A stretch of DNA of 64,000 nucleotides from assembly GCA_024103355.1 (NCBI GenBank), contig JAGFIU010000036.1, forward strand, positions 23,762 to 87,761, read 5' to 3'. Shown here piece by piece: positions 18,209-27,708 of the stretch (position 1 is the first letter of the stretch; each line of letters begins with the position of its first letter). The notes under the pieces are model-generated. The model searched no databases. It was not told where the DNA came from and saw only the letters and a list, made by a program, of their open reading frames with translations. Source of the stretch: Bacteroidota bacterium. GTDB lineage: Bacteria > Bacteroidota > Bacteroidia > NS11-12g > UBA955. The position numbers and the translations under genes were made by a program.

Positions 18209-19483
18209 TTAGAACTTATACTGAAGTCTTAATGTGAACATATTATCTTTTTTATCCGTATCGTAGCCGCTCAAGTTTCTTGATGTTTCATTCTTAACCA
18301 TATCATAATAAGCAGTTGCTTTTAAGTTATTATTTATCTTCCAAAGCAATCCAAAACCAATAGTTTGATAAGAAATTTCGGCTTTGCCTGTTTGGTTCAA
18401 TCCTATATCATCTTTAGAAATTTCTGAATTAGGATCATACCAATCATATTTTACTACTGCCGAAAATGGAATATTTTTTAAATCTTGAACTAAACTTACA
18501 TAACCTCCATTGAAATGGCGAATATATAAATCATAATTTCCTGCAGTTGCACTATTAGGGCTTTTACTTCCTCCTTTATCTCCGGGTTGCGTTCCCGTAA
18601 TAAATTCTCCACTTAAAGTTGTAAGACCAAGCATACTCATAACTTCAAACTGTGCATCTATACCGAAATACTCTCTTCCGGCATTTTTACCTATATTACT
18701 TGAAGAACTATCTACAAGGAAAAGGTTGTTATGTGAAGTAAAGATATTTTGTGTACCTTGGTATACTCCTCCGTTATAGTAGGAAAATCCACCACTGAGT
18801 TTTATTATTTTATTGAAACTTTTAGTAAGAGATAAGTGCCCAATAAAATCTTTTCTATTCTTTATATCAGATTTTATTCCATTTCCTGCAAAAACGCCTG
18901 CATCTAACTTTAAAAAATTTAATGGTGAATTTTTATTCGGTTTTAAAGAAATCATAAATCCTAAATCTCGCTCTTCAGGAAAAAGGGTGGTAACCACTCT
19001 TGCTCTCTCCGGAGCTTCTCTTGAAGAGGAAGAACGCTCTATCTCATATCCAAACGGTCTGTTGAAAACACCCACTTTCAATGAACTTTGGCTAAATTTT
19101 TTATCTTTTATTTGAAGGTAGGCATCTTTTAATCCTAAACCCTTATCCGTCATATCTATTTGAAAAACACCGGTGGCAATGCCCTTTTCATAGGAAAATT
19201 TCAATCTTCCTCTCCTAATTCCAAAACGATTAAAATCTTCATTCTTGTTTATGTTGGATGAACCAACTTTCAATGAAGCATTAGGTTGACCATATTGAAT
19301 TTGTCCCTGAAAATAACCTGAAATTTTCAAGCCTTTAAATTTTTCTAACTTATTTACCTTTTCTTCTAATGCTTGAAGCCTTAGTGAATCATTCTTTTGT
19401 GCAAAAATTTGTGTTGTTCCTAAACAAGTTCCGGAAAATAGTAGCATTGCTACCCATTGTTTTTTTACTTTTACTTTCATCAT
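18209..19483 (-). CDS. Phosphate-selective porin (OprO/OprP-like) outer-membrane protein
   Basis: The protein has 424 residues from the ATG at 19483. A signal peptide (through IFAQ) is followed by a short coiled-coil segment (RLQALEEKVNKLEK) and then a beta-barrel with alternating hydrophobic strands, ending in the aromatic C-terminus MFTLRLQYKF. Motifs such as GYFQGQIQYG, RFGIRRGRLKFSYEKG and RPFGYEIERSSSSREAPERARV match the O/P porin family. A TTG at 19507 is also in frame but lies inside the -7 element, so it is rejected. It is placed directly before pstS, suggesting a phosphate uptake channel. Confidence 0.85.
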   Translation of the reverse strand: MMKVKVKKQWVAMLLFSGTCLGTTQIFAQKNDSLRLQALEEKVNKLEKFKGLKISGYFQGQIQYGQPNASLKVGSSNINKNEDFNRFGIRRGRLKFSYEKGIATGVFQIDMTDKGLGLKDAYLQIKDKKFSQSSLKVGVFNRPFGYEIERSSSSREAPERARVVTTLFPEERDLGFMISLKPNKNSPLNFLKLDAGVFAGNGIKSDIKNRKDFIGHLSLTKSFNKIIKLSGGFSYYNGGVYQGTQNIFTSHNNLFLVDSSSSNIGKNAGREYFGIDAQFEVMSMLGLTTLSGEFITGTQPGDKGGSKSPNSATAGNYDLYIRHFNGGYVSLVQDLKNIPFSAVVKYDWYDPNSEISKDDIGLNQTGKAEISYQTIGFGLLWKINNNLKATAYYDMVKNETSRNLSGYDTDKKDNMFTLRLQYKF

Positions 19484-19504
19484 TTTTTTTATTATTTGAT
19501 GCCG

Positions 19505-19538
19505 CAAAAGTCTATTGAGAATGTTACGTGGTAGTTAC
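19505..19538 (-). promoter_or_regulatory. Porin promoter with candidate Pho box (GTAAC repeats 11 bp apart)
   Basis: On the minus strand GTAAC-TACCAC-GTAAC (19538-19523) is an 11-bp-period direct repeat. It ends 14 bases before the TTTG of the -7 element GACTTTTG (19512-19505), which is followed by CGGC. The spacing equals that between the last repeat unit and TTTG at the pstS promoter. Confidence 0.55.
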
Positions 19539-19915
19539 AATAATTTTAAGATTCTGAAAAATTAACGGACCATGAGAAGATGATTATTATGGTTACATGA
19601 ATTCCTGTTTTCTTTGAGATACTAAGGTTCTCAAACAATCATTATGTTTAAATTTGGAAACAATAATAAGACATTGATGATATATACAGTTTCTCTCTGT
19701 TTATAAGTCTCAGTATTTGTAAAGTAGATTTCTAAATATTAATGACTCATTAAAATTGAGAGGGTGATTGCTCATGATTTAGAGTAAAATTATTTGAGGC
19801 CTTTTAGTCCGAGAGTATACTCAATTTCGATAGGTTTAGCAGAGTACATTTATCTCTCCGATGCAATTAGTTTAGATGTCTAATTCAATGTATAATTTTG
19901 AAAATCGTTTCTTTT
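19539..19915. other. Intergenic region, nothing recognised
   Basis: About 380 AT-rich bases lie between the porin promoter and the end of the DUF808 gene. I find no open frame with family features, no RNA gene and no strong hairpin. Confidence 0.4.
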
Positions 19916-20806
19916 TTACTTAGCTCTTTGACGTTTTGAACCTATTCTAATAAAAATTGGTTTAATAAAACTAACCAATATTACTGTTATTGTACCAATT
20001 GCCAAACCAAAAAATATTTCTCTAACAATTAAGGGAATACCAGTTAAGACCCCATGAAAATAGTCAATATAGTGAATAAAAATTCCTCCTGAAACAAGAA
20101 TCAATGCAATAGTACCCAGTACTTCAAGTGTTCTGACAATAACCGGCAGCCCCTTAACTAATATGGTTCCAATAGTGCTTGCCCATTTATTACCATTAGT
20201 TGAGTGAATAAGTCTATATCCCATATCATCCATCCGCACCAAGATTGCTACAAGTCCATAAACCCCAACAGTTGCTATTAATGCTACAACTGAGACGGTC
20301 ATAATTTGGATTAGTAAATTCTTGTCTAACACTGTACTTAACGCAATTATTACAATCTCTAAAGAGAGAATAAAATCAGTTTTAATTGCTGCACTCACTT
20401 TTTTCTTCTCTTCAGTTAAAGCATTTGCAGGGCCGGCAGTAGTATTCACATGTGAGAGATGTTTATGCTTCTTATGGAAGACCAATTCAATTATTTTTTC
20501 GGCTCCTTCGTATGAGAGATATATACCGCCTATAACTAAAAGAATTTTGATTACAAATGGAGCATATAAATTAAGAATTAGAATTAGAGGAACAATGATT
20601 AGTTTATTAATAAATGAGCCTTTACTAATTGCCCACAACACCGGCAACTCTCTAGAAGGTGCATATCCCGTAGCTTTTTCTGCATTTACTGCCAAATCAT
20701 CTCCAAGAATTGCCGCTGTCTTTTTTGTTGCTACTTTTGAAGCAACAGCAACATCATCCATCAAAGCTGCTATGTCATCTAGAAAAGTAAAAATGCTCAC
20801 TCCCAT
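19916..20806 (-). CDS. DUF808 family membrane protein
   Basis: The protein has 296 residues from the ATG at 20806, the start that gives the family's usual beginning MGVSIFTFLDDIAALMDDVA. An upstream ATG at 20839 would add 11 untypical residues. The conserved region continues KTAAILGDDLAVNAEKATG and RELPVLWAISKGSFINKLIIVP. About six hydrophobic helices follow, ending with a basic C-terminus (RIGSKRQRAK). The function of the family (E. coli YedI) is unknown. It is a single gene. Confidence 0.88.
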   Translation of the reverse strand: MGVSIFTFLDDIAALMDDVAVASKVATKKTAAILGDDLAVNAEKATGYAPSRELPVLWAISKGSFINKLIIVPLILILNLYAPFVIKILLVIGGIYLSYEGAEKIIELVFHKKHKHLSHVNTTAGPANALTEEKKKVSAAIKTDFILSLEIVIIALSTVLDKNLLIQIMTVSVVALIATVGVYGLVAILVRMDDMGYRLIHSTNGNKWASTIGTILVKGLPVIVRTLEVLGTIALILVSGGIFIHYIDYFHGVLTGIPLIVREIFFGLAIGTITVILVSFIKPIFIRIGSKRQRAK

Positions 20807-21323
20807 TTCTGTCTTATTAATTAATTTGGTAAGTAACAATCGAATTATTTAACCCTACAAGATTATTGATTTGTCTTCGTAAGTTAGTGTTTTCTTCCAA
20901 TAATAGTTGCGCTAAAACGTGGTACCCAAGATCTAGAAAACACCTATGTATCATGATTGTTTCATTTTCCAAAGTTGAACAAATAACTAAATTTTGAGCC
21001 GGCAAATATAAATTGATTATGTTTTGTAATTACCTTGTCCTGCATTCTCGAGAGCTATATTTAATATTTACTTTAGTCGTTATCCAATACATACTCTAAT
21101 TTCCTCCTTCTATATGCTTGGGAGAATAGCGAAAACACAATTTAAAATTCGATATATAAAAAATTTCCTAACAAATTTATTTGGTTGTATTCATAATCAA
21201 TGTGATAGCTTGAATATGATAATATGAACTGAACGTTAGGCACTCTCTTTTCAACATAGAAGTCCGTAGGAATTTCCAAAGTGTATATGAGGAGTAAAGT
21301 ATTTAAATCAAGCTATTGAAAGC
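20807..21323. other. Intergenic region upstream of the DUF808 gene, no gene supported
   Basis: About 500 AT-rich bases. A 62-codon minus-strand frame (20817-21005) has no recognisable features and overlaps the alternative DUF808 start, so I do not call it. CCTAAC at 21167 and GTTAGG at 21235 are reverse complements, but their flanks do not pair. Confidence 0.4.
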
Positions 21324-22205
21324 CTATACAATCCTCAAACATCTATCTTTTATGATAAGAGTAATAATTGATACTAAGACAAATGGAAAAGTTAATTGAG
21401 TTATGTTAAAGCTAATCATAAACATACTAACAATAGTTGCAAGGGTTACTGAAACCAAAGCAAAAATTATATCTTTATAGTTCACTCCGGCAAACACAAT
21501 AGCACAAAGAACAGCGTTAAAACTCAGCAACCCCAAACTAATATGATGATTTGAAACAGAAAATGCTATTGCAATAATGACAGATACCACTGCTCCACCA
21601 AGTCCATATAGTGCTTGAGTTGAAGAATTAATAAGTACAGCTATAAAGAACAAAACTCCGGATACAATACTTTCTTGAAAAATCACTTGTCCAAATCCTC
21701 TAAAAATGAACATGAAAGAATCTATTCTAAGATGGTCATTCGTACTTTGATTGAGAAATAAATCGGTAAAATAATAATTGCAAAACATGAGTATTGCCCA
21801 GGTCACTAATACAAATGGAAGTGTAAATACAGGTATTTTTCGTTTCAAAAAAAAGTGTTGAATTACACTTGCAGCAACCGAGCCAACTACTACAATTATC
21901 CAACTTGTAAGTTCCGGTTTTAAGAACAACATGCTTGCTGCACCAACCAATGCTGCACTAAAACCATATAGTCCGTTCTCTAATTCCGATTTATCAAAGT
22001 TCAGAAAAATGGCTATTGATGTTCCACATAGTACAGCAACAAGCATAGCAACTCCCATTAGAGCAGAACCATAAAAGATTCCTACTAAAAAAAGAAACCC
22101 GGTAATATGATTCGCTTGAAGCATTATTTGCGAAATACCCCTTAATATTATTCTAATAAAGTTTGATATACTCTCAAATCTTAGGGCTTGATTTTTAGAT
22201 GTCAT
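21324..22205 (-). CDS. Urea transporter (UT family)
   Basis: This 293-residue membrane protein has the internal duplication of urea channels. The first repeat carries QIMLQANHITGFLFLVGIFY and LENGLYGFSAALVG; the second carries GFGQVIFQESIVSGVLFF and ISLGLLSFNAVLCAIVFAG. These correspond to the paired UT signatures that line the urea-selective pore. Passive, channel-like urea flux across the inner membrane is expected. No urease or urea-cycle gene lies in the window, so the source or fate of urea is unclear. Confidence 0.88.
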   Translation of the reverse strand: MTSKNQALRFESISNFIRIILRGISQIMLQANHITGFLFLVGIFYGSALMGVAMLVAVLCGTSIAIFLNFDKSELENGLYGFSAALVGAASMLFLKPELTSWIIVVVGSVAASVIQHFFLKRKIPVFTLPFVLVTWAILMFCNYYFTDLFLNQSTNDHLRIDSFMFIFRGFGQVIFQESIVSGVLFFIAVLINSSTQALYGLGGAVVSVIIAIAFSVSNHHISLGLLSFNAVLCAIVFAGVNYKDIIFALVSVTLATIVSMFMISFNITQLTFPFVLVSIITLIIKDRCLRIV

Positions 22206-22348
22206 ATTTATTTGATGATAAAATATATGAGATTTCTGTTATTATCAAAGTGTCAATTAGGTTTCAAAAAACATTCACTTACACTCTCTACCGCTCCAAA
22301 ACTAATCAATACAATCAAATTAATATCTACTTTACCGGGGTTTTGCTC

Positions 22349-24949
22349 TTAATATTTTCCGGTTAAGCTGCACGCGAATTTTTGTCTGATTATTTCACCC
22401 TCTTCATTAAAAGCCTCAAAGATGACAACATAGATTCCAAAAGGGCAACGGCTGTTAAAGTTGCTGTAAAAACCATCCCAACTAACCACACCGGTGCTGT
22501 TCAAGCTAAGATTGGAAACCGGTTGCGTTACAAAGACTCCATCTGAACTATATACATACACATTGGCAACAAAACCATTTTTCTTCAAATCAAATCGGAT
22601 ATTCAGTCTGTCTTCAAAGCCATCTCCATCAGGTGAAAAAGCTTCGTAGTCCAACCATACCTGATGATTCTCTACCTTGGGCGAATAAGCTTGGGAATTT
22701 TTGTAGCCCGGAGTAGCATAGCCTGCATTACCTGTAGCTGATGCCCAATTGCCAAGGTCAGTGGAAGAACGGTCAAATTCAATTCGCTCAAGACTCACAC
22801 CTTTTCGGTTGTTTATGAGCTGAAAGTGCATTTTTTCGTTATACAAAAAACTGTCAATCACCAATCCTTTATAGTCAGTCAGCACTACTCCTCCGCTCTT
22901 TTGCGGATAGGAAGGCAAGGAACTTATTTTGACAATATTCTTCGGAACTTTGCAATCATAATATTGACATAAGGCATTGCCCGATACGGAAAAAGCAATG
23001 TACTGCTCGGGGAAAATCAACAAACCGGAAGGTACGGGGTTAACAAAGTCCCTAAAAGAGCCGTCATCTTTGAGGTTTCCTATGCGGATGTCTTTAAGAT
23101 CAAGGATTTTAGCACTATGATTATAGATTTCAACAAATTCAGACAAGCCTTCCGGAGGGTTGAACAGAATTTCATTAATCAATAAATCGCCTCTTTCTGC
23201 GTGGTCAGGCATTCCAATTTCGATTGAGGTTTCTTCTATCCTATTTGCAGAGCAATCACTCAGGTTTTTTATGGTCAGAGTATAGACTTTGTTTACTTCC
23301 ATATCTTGCGGAAGCATAAGTTGAATTTTTCCCAAAGAATTGTGTAATAGCGTTACCGGATTCATTTGCGGTTCTTCAAAATAATAATTCGAAGGGTCTA
23401 ATCCTGAAAAAGAATCCAAATTTTCATCAAATCGCAATTCAATCAGGTTGGGAGCCAATGTATAGGCACTGAGCAAAACAGGAGGTTTAGAATCCGGATT
23501 TTTAGCTTTAACAGAGTTGTGAGAGCATGGGGTTCCACCTTTGGGGTCATTACTGGCTTTCCAATTTTCAAACCCGCTACATGGATTATCAGAATCAATC
23601 ATTTCCAAACTGAAACCCCCATTCTTTTTGACCAAATCTTTGTACCATGTATCGGTATAAAGCACACTGTGAATCAATGTGTTTTCGGGATTACGCAAAT
23701 AGACATCATCGGAGGTTTTGTTGAGCAAAGGGAAATTACTTACTCCCAAACAAGTACCAAATATGGATAATGAATTAACCGCATTATTGGGACAAAGTAA
23801 TATAAAACTGTCGGGTAATAACAGAAAAGATGTTAATCTGGAGGAAGTATTAGGATCTGAAAGAATAAAATCCTTAAGGTCAATAACTTTTGATGACCGA
23901 TTGAATAATTCTACATATTGGTAATTAGGCAATCCGGCAGAGGGAGTAGGAGTAATCATCATTTCATTGATAACCAAATCAAAAGCTTGTGCCGGTTCCG
24001 GTTTTAAATAGAAATTCAAGAGTGAGCTATCTTTCATTCGGTTTCCTTCCAAATCTTTTATTCCGCTAAGGTTAAGACTATAATGATTAAGTGAAACAAG
24101 TGGGGTAGTAAAACGCACTCCAATTTCTGTTTTGTTTGGCAGCAGTTCAATTGAAGCAATGGATACGGAGGGTGAATATTGATAGTTTGCTTTGTTTGTT
24201 ACAGAAAGAGAATCCAGTTCTTCATCAAAAACAAAGTGCATACTATCAGAGCCAATCCACTGTGCTGATAGAAGTTTTGGCGATATGGTATCTCTGATTT
24301 CCTTTCCCATGTAGAACAAATCAAAGAAATGTTTTAGGAAAAACGAAGCAGTGGACTGACGTATGAGTATGCCGGTGAATGGCAACAATTCCAAGTCTAA
24401 ATCCGTTGTATCTCCCTCGTGAGTCATGGGTTCTAATAATCCTTGTGTATTAATATCCAAATACCATTTTCCGTTGGGATATCTCAATACTTTAACTGCC
24501 AATGGGTTATTGCTTCTGTTGAGAATACCGTCTGTTCCGTTGATAAGCATTTGCGGAGTTTGGCCATCTACTTTTTTGTATAAACTAACCTCATCTGCTG
24601 TGTTACCTATTCTCACATAGTAGGCATTTTTTGTATTAAGCAGATTGGATGAATCAGCCATCAGAAACCAGTCCACATAGTTTGCGGAAGACGGATTAAG
24701 CTGCAACTCCATTTTGATAAGCCACTCTGTAGTATCTCGGTGCTGTGCAGCTCTGCTGATAAAGAAACTACTATTGGTTTGTTCTAAATTAGAGCGCAAT
24801 CTGTTGTTAATAATGATAAAGTTTTCAGTGTTGCCTGTCCACGCAGAATTCTTGTACAGACTATCATAATCAAACTTGTCATCAATTTGCGCTTGAGTGC
24901 TCAATGAGCAGAAAAGCATAGACAATAGTATTTTCCATGCCGTTTTCAT
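22349..24949 (-). CDS. Secreted lamin-tail-domain protein with a T9SS-like C-terminus
   Basis: The protein has 866 residues. A signal peptide (cleaved near STQAQID) is followed by an N-terminal lectin/laminin-G-like region (to about 210) and Ig-like or SbsA-type strands (about 220-320, repeated at about 485-575). Two lamin-tail domains appear (about 325-400: DLVINEMMITPTPS, YVELFNRSSKVIDLKDFIL; about 585-660: GDLLINEILFNPPEGL, FVEIYNHSAKILDLKDI). A C-terminal FlgD-like module starts FSPDGDGFEDRLNI and ends WDGF, GIYVVIFEAF. Probably exported to the surface. A metabolic or adhesive role cannot be chosen. Confidence 0.8.
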   Translation of the reverse strand: MKTAWKILLSMLFCSLSTQAQIDDKFDYDSLYKNSAWTGNTENFIIINNRLRSNLEQTNSSFFISRAAQHRDTTEWLIKMELQLNPSSANYVDWFLMADSSNLLNTKNAYYVRIGNTADEVSLYKKVDGQTPQMLINGTDGILNRSNNPLAVKVLRYPNGKWYLDINTQGLLEPMTHEGDTTDLDLELLPFTGILIRQSTASFFLKHFFDLFYMGKEIRDTISPKLLSAQWIGSDSMHFVFDEELDSLSVTNKANYQYSPSVSIASIELLPNKTEIGVRFTTPLVSLNHYSLNLSGIKDLEGNRMKDSSLLNFYLKPEPAQAFDLVINEMMITPTPSAGLPNYQYVELFNRSSKVIDLKDFILSDPNTSSRLTSFLLLPDSFILLCPNNAVNSLSIFGTCLGVSNFPLLNKTSDDVYLRNPENTLIHSVLYTDTWYKDLVKKNGGFSLEMIDSDNPCSGFENWKASNDPKGGTPCSHNSVKAKNPDSKPPVLLSAYTLAPNLIELRFDENLDSFSGLDPSNYYFEEPQMNPVTLLHNSLGKIQLMLPQDMEVNKVYTLTIKNLSDCSANRIEETSIEIGMPDHAERGDLLINEILFNPPEGLSEFVEIYNHSAKILDLKDIRIGNLKDDGSFRDFVNPVPSGLLIFPEQYIAFSVSGNALCQYYDCKVPKNIVKISSLPSYPQKSGGVVLTDYKGLVIDSFLYNEKMHFQLINNRKGVSLERIEFDRSSTDLGNWASATGNAGYATPGYKNSQAYSPKVENHQVWLDYEAFSPDGDGFEDRLNIRFDLKKNGFVANVYVYSSDGVFVTQPVSNLSLNSTGVVSWDGFYSNFNSRCPFGIYVVIFEAFNEEGEIIRQKFACSLTGKY

Positions 24950-25058
24950 AGTTAAACATGGTTTTAGATTGAATAATGGTTATGCAATGATACGGTAAAA
25001 AAACCGTAAAGTAAAAACAAGTCTCTGTTATTGATTTCGGGAAAATGAAAACAAACGA

Positions 25059-26870
25059 CTATTCGTCAGAAGCCAACTCAAATTGGGTTTGCCACATTGT
25101 ATAGAACTTACTTTCGGGATTATCCAAAAGGTTGCTCGGGCTACCGGTTTCTATAATTTTTCCGTCTTCAAGTACAATAATTTTGTCAGAATTTTTGATA
25201 GTACTCAAACGGTGGGCAATGATAATGGAAGTTCGACCTTCCATAAGTTTTTCCAATGCATCTTGAACCACCAATTCCGATTCTGAATCCAAGGAGCTTG
25301 TTGCTTCATCCAAAATAAGGAACACAGGTTTTTTAAGAAAAGCACGGGCAATAGCTATCCGTTGTCTTTGACCGCCTGAAAGCTGCACACCGCGGTCACC
25401 TACTACCGTTTGATACTTTTCAGGAAAGCGTTCAATAAATTCTATTGCATTGGCTTGTTTTGCTGCTTCAATAATTTCTTCTTCTCCTGCTTGAGTATCG
25501 CCATAACGTATATTGTCGTATATAGTGCCTCCAAACAGTCCCACATCTTGTGGTACAAGCCCTATTTGCTTTCGTAAATCATAATAATCAATATCGGAAA
25601 TATTGGTTTGGTCATATATGATTTGTCCTTTTTGCGGAGCATAAAAACCGAGCAAAAGTTGTACAATGGTGGATTTCCCTGCACCGCTTGCACCTACTAT
25701 AGCAACTTTCTCTCCGCGTTTTGCCTCAAAGGAAATGTCTTGCAACACATTTACATCAGGTCTTGAAGGATAAGCAAATCCTAACTCACGAACACTGAGA
25801 TTGCCTTGAAGAACATGGCTGACAGGCTTTGCATCGGCTTCAGCATTCAAATCAGTTTCGGATTCTTGTTCCAAGATGTCCAATATACGGTCTGCAGCTC
25901 CCACTGATTTTTGGATTTGTGCATATTGGTCGGAAATACCACCAATAGAGGCTCCGACAAACATAGTGTAAATCATAAATTTGATGATATCACCGATTGT
26001 CAAAACTCCTTGTGCTTGCAGTTGAAATGCTCTCCATGCTATAAAAATCAGACCTCCAAACAAACACATGATAATAAAGGAACTGAAAAGTCCTCTGTAA
26101 ATTCCTCTTCGTACAGAAATATCACGAATTCGGATACTTTTTTGTCCGAATCGCATGGTCTCATACATCTCGTTTGCAAAAGATTTCACGATTTGAATAC
26201 CCGAAAGGCTTTCTTCCAAAATAGTCCCTGCATCTGCTGTTTCATCCTGAATGGTGCGTGAGATTTTGCGAATATATCGACCAAAAAATAATGAGATAAT
26301 CACCACAGGAGGAATCACTGAAAGCATCACCAATGCTAAATCAGGCGAAGTGAAAAACAATAAAATAAGTCCACCTATTCCTACAAGTATTTGACGAATA
26401 AAAGTTGCCAAAAAGGTTACAAAAGTTTCTTGAACTTGTGTGATATCACTTCCAAACCGGCTCAACAAATCACCTGTTCTGTTTTGATGAAAAAAATTCA
26501 TCGGCAGAGAAATAATCTTGCTGTAGAGTTGGTTTCTCAATCGCCAAACCATTCCCTCCGTAGCTTTGACAAATGTCCATACACGCAGATAAGATGAGAT
26601 TGCCTGCACAATAAAGAGAATAGCAAACAGATAACCTATTTTGTTAATTTGATATTTAGAGATACTGCTTGCATCCACAAAATCCCCTGTTAATTTTGGA
26701 AATATCAAAGAAGTGCCGGCACTGACCAACAAAAAGATAGTGCCAAAAAAGAAAAGCCACTTTTGTTTACCCATAAAACTGAATAGTTTGAGCAAACGCT
26801 TGAGGGAGTCTTTGTTTATTTTTGCTTTAGGGATATCTTGTCCGCTAAAAGGTCTGTTTTGTTTTGACAT
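25059..26870 (-). CDS. ABC exporter, fused permease-ATPase (MsbA-like)
   Basis: This 603-residue half-transporter has an N-terminal six-helix exporter domain (about 25-330). The nucleotide-binding domain has Walker A GASGAGKST, a Q-loop in LVPQDVGLFGGTIYDNIRYG, signature LSGGQRQRIAIARAF, Walker B LILDEATSSLD and switch His in IIAHRLSTI. It forms a homodimer, or heterodimer, at the inner membrane exporting lipid or drug-like substrates. MsbA-like function is plausible but not demonstrable from sequence. It is a single gene. Confidence 0.93.
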   Translation of the reverse strand: MSKQNRPFSGQDIPKAKINKDSLKRLLKLFSFMGKQKWLFFFGTIFLLVSAGTSLIFPKLTGDFVDASSISKYQINKIGYLFAILFIVQAISSYLRVWTFVKATEGMVWRLRNQLYSKIISLPMNFFHQNRTGDLLSRFGSDITQVQETFVTFLATFIRQILVGIGGLILLFFTSPDLALVMLSVIPPVVIISLFFGRYIRKISRTIQDETADAGTILEESLSGIQIVKSFANEMYETMRFGQKSIRIRDISVRRGIYRGLFSSFIIMCLFGGLIFIAWRAFQLQAQGVLTIGDIIKFMIYTMFVGASIGGISDQYAQIQKSVGAADRILDILEQESETDLNAEADAKPVSHVLQGNLSVRELGFAYPSRPDVNVLQDISFEAKRGEKVAIVGASGAGKSTIVQLLLGFYAPQKGQIIYDQTNISDIDYYDLRKQIGLVPQDVGLFGGTIYDNIRYGDTQAGEEEIIEAAKQANAIEFIERFPEKYQTVVGDRGVQLSGGQRQRIAIARAFLKKPVFLILDEATSSLDSESELVVQDALEKLMEGRTSIIIAHRLSTIKNSDKIIVLEDGKIIETGSPSNLLDNPESKFYTMWQTQFELASDE

Positions 26871-26961
26871 CTAATTAACGAGTTGCAAATGTATTCTTTC
26901 TAATTAATCGCTATAAGGCTGTATATAGTCAATTTTGCTCTTTTTAAACAATAATTTTACT

Positions 26962-27708
26962 CTATAATCCGAAGATATTTGCTGACTCTGCTGCCTGAAC
27001 ATGAAGCATCTCAATACCGTTTTTGATGGATGCTCCATTCATCTTACATTTTTTTAAAAATAATGTTTCTTCGGGGTTATACACTAAATCATACGCAAGA
27101 TGTTCATGAGAAGAGGCGCTATAATCAATTTCAATAGCCGTATCAACATTTGGAAACATACCCAAAGGAGTTGTGTTTATCCATATTTTATGGGATGATA
27201 GTATCTGTTTATTCAGTTCAGAATACAAAATACAATCCGGATTCTCTTTTCGGTTTACTACCAAAAAGTCAATGTTAAGATTTCTTAAAGCTTGTTTCAC
27301 GGCTTGTGCTGCACCGCCATTACCAAAAACAATTGCCTTTTTGTGACAAGGTTTTATCAAGGGCTGTATGCTATTTGAAAACCCAACAACATCGGTATTA
27401 TAGCCGGTAGTAATCACTTGATTTTGAATCTTCTCTATCTTGATGCAGTTTACCGCACCTATTGCTTTGGCTTCATCGGAAAGTTTATCCAAATATGGAA
27501 TAACAGACTGCTTATGTGGAATAGTAACATTCAAGCCTATAAGCAGAGGGTGATTTTTTAATAGCAAAGGAAAATGTTCAATATTTCCAAAAGGGAATAA
27601 CTTGTAAATGATGTTTCTAACCTTATTTTTTATAAAATAATCTTGAAACCACCGAGGGGAAAATGAGTGAGAAAGTGGAAAACCGATTAAACCGATTTCT
27701 TTTTCCAT
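26962..27708 (-). CDS. aroE: Shikimate dehydrogenase
   Basis: This 248-residue NADPH-dependent enzyme of the chorismate pathway reduces 3-dehydroshikimate. The substrate site is seen in IGFPLSHSFSPRWF (Ser-His-Ser) and GLNVTIPHKQSVIPYLD (catalytic Lys), with the Asn and Asp of GAVNCI and GYNTDVVGF. The cofactor loop is GNGGAAQAV, followed by VVNRKE. Near the end, NGIEMLHVQAAESANIF matches AroE. Its start overlaps the upstream DedA gene by 22 bases, so the two are co-transcribed. Confidence 0.95.
   Translation of the reverse strand: MEKEIGLIGFPLSHSFSPRWFQDYFIKNKVRNIIYKLFPFGNIEHFPLLLKNHPLLIGLNVTIPHKQSVIPYLDKLSDEAKAIGAVNCIKIEKIQNQVITTGYNTDVVGFSNSIQPLIKPCHKKAIVFGNGGAAQAVKQALRNLNIDFLVVNRKENPDCILYSELNKQILSSHKIWINTTPLGMFPNVDTAIEIDYSASSHEHLAYDLVYNPEETLFLKKCKMNGASIKNGIEMLHVQAAESANIFGL

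Noticed and set aside
19484..19507. TTG at 19507 as the porin start
   Set aside because: It coincides with the -7 promoter element; the ATG at 19483 gives a normal signal peptide.
20817..21005. 62-codon frame upstream of the DUF808 gene
   Set aside because: No family features, overlaps the alternative start of the DUF808 gene and has no promoter element.
21167..21240. CCTAAC ... GTTAGG 74 bases apart, resembling the ends of an integron attC site
   Set aside because: Only the six-base ends pair; the neighbouring arms show no complementarity, and no integrase or gene cassette is nearby.
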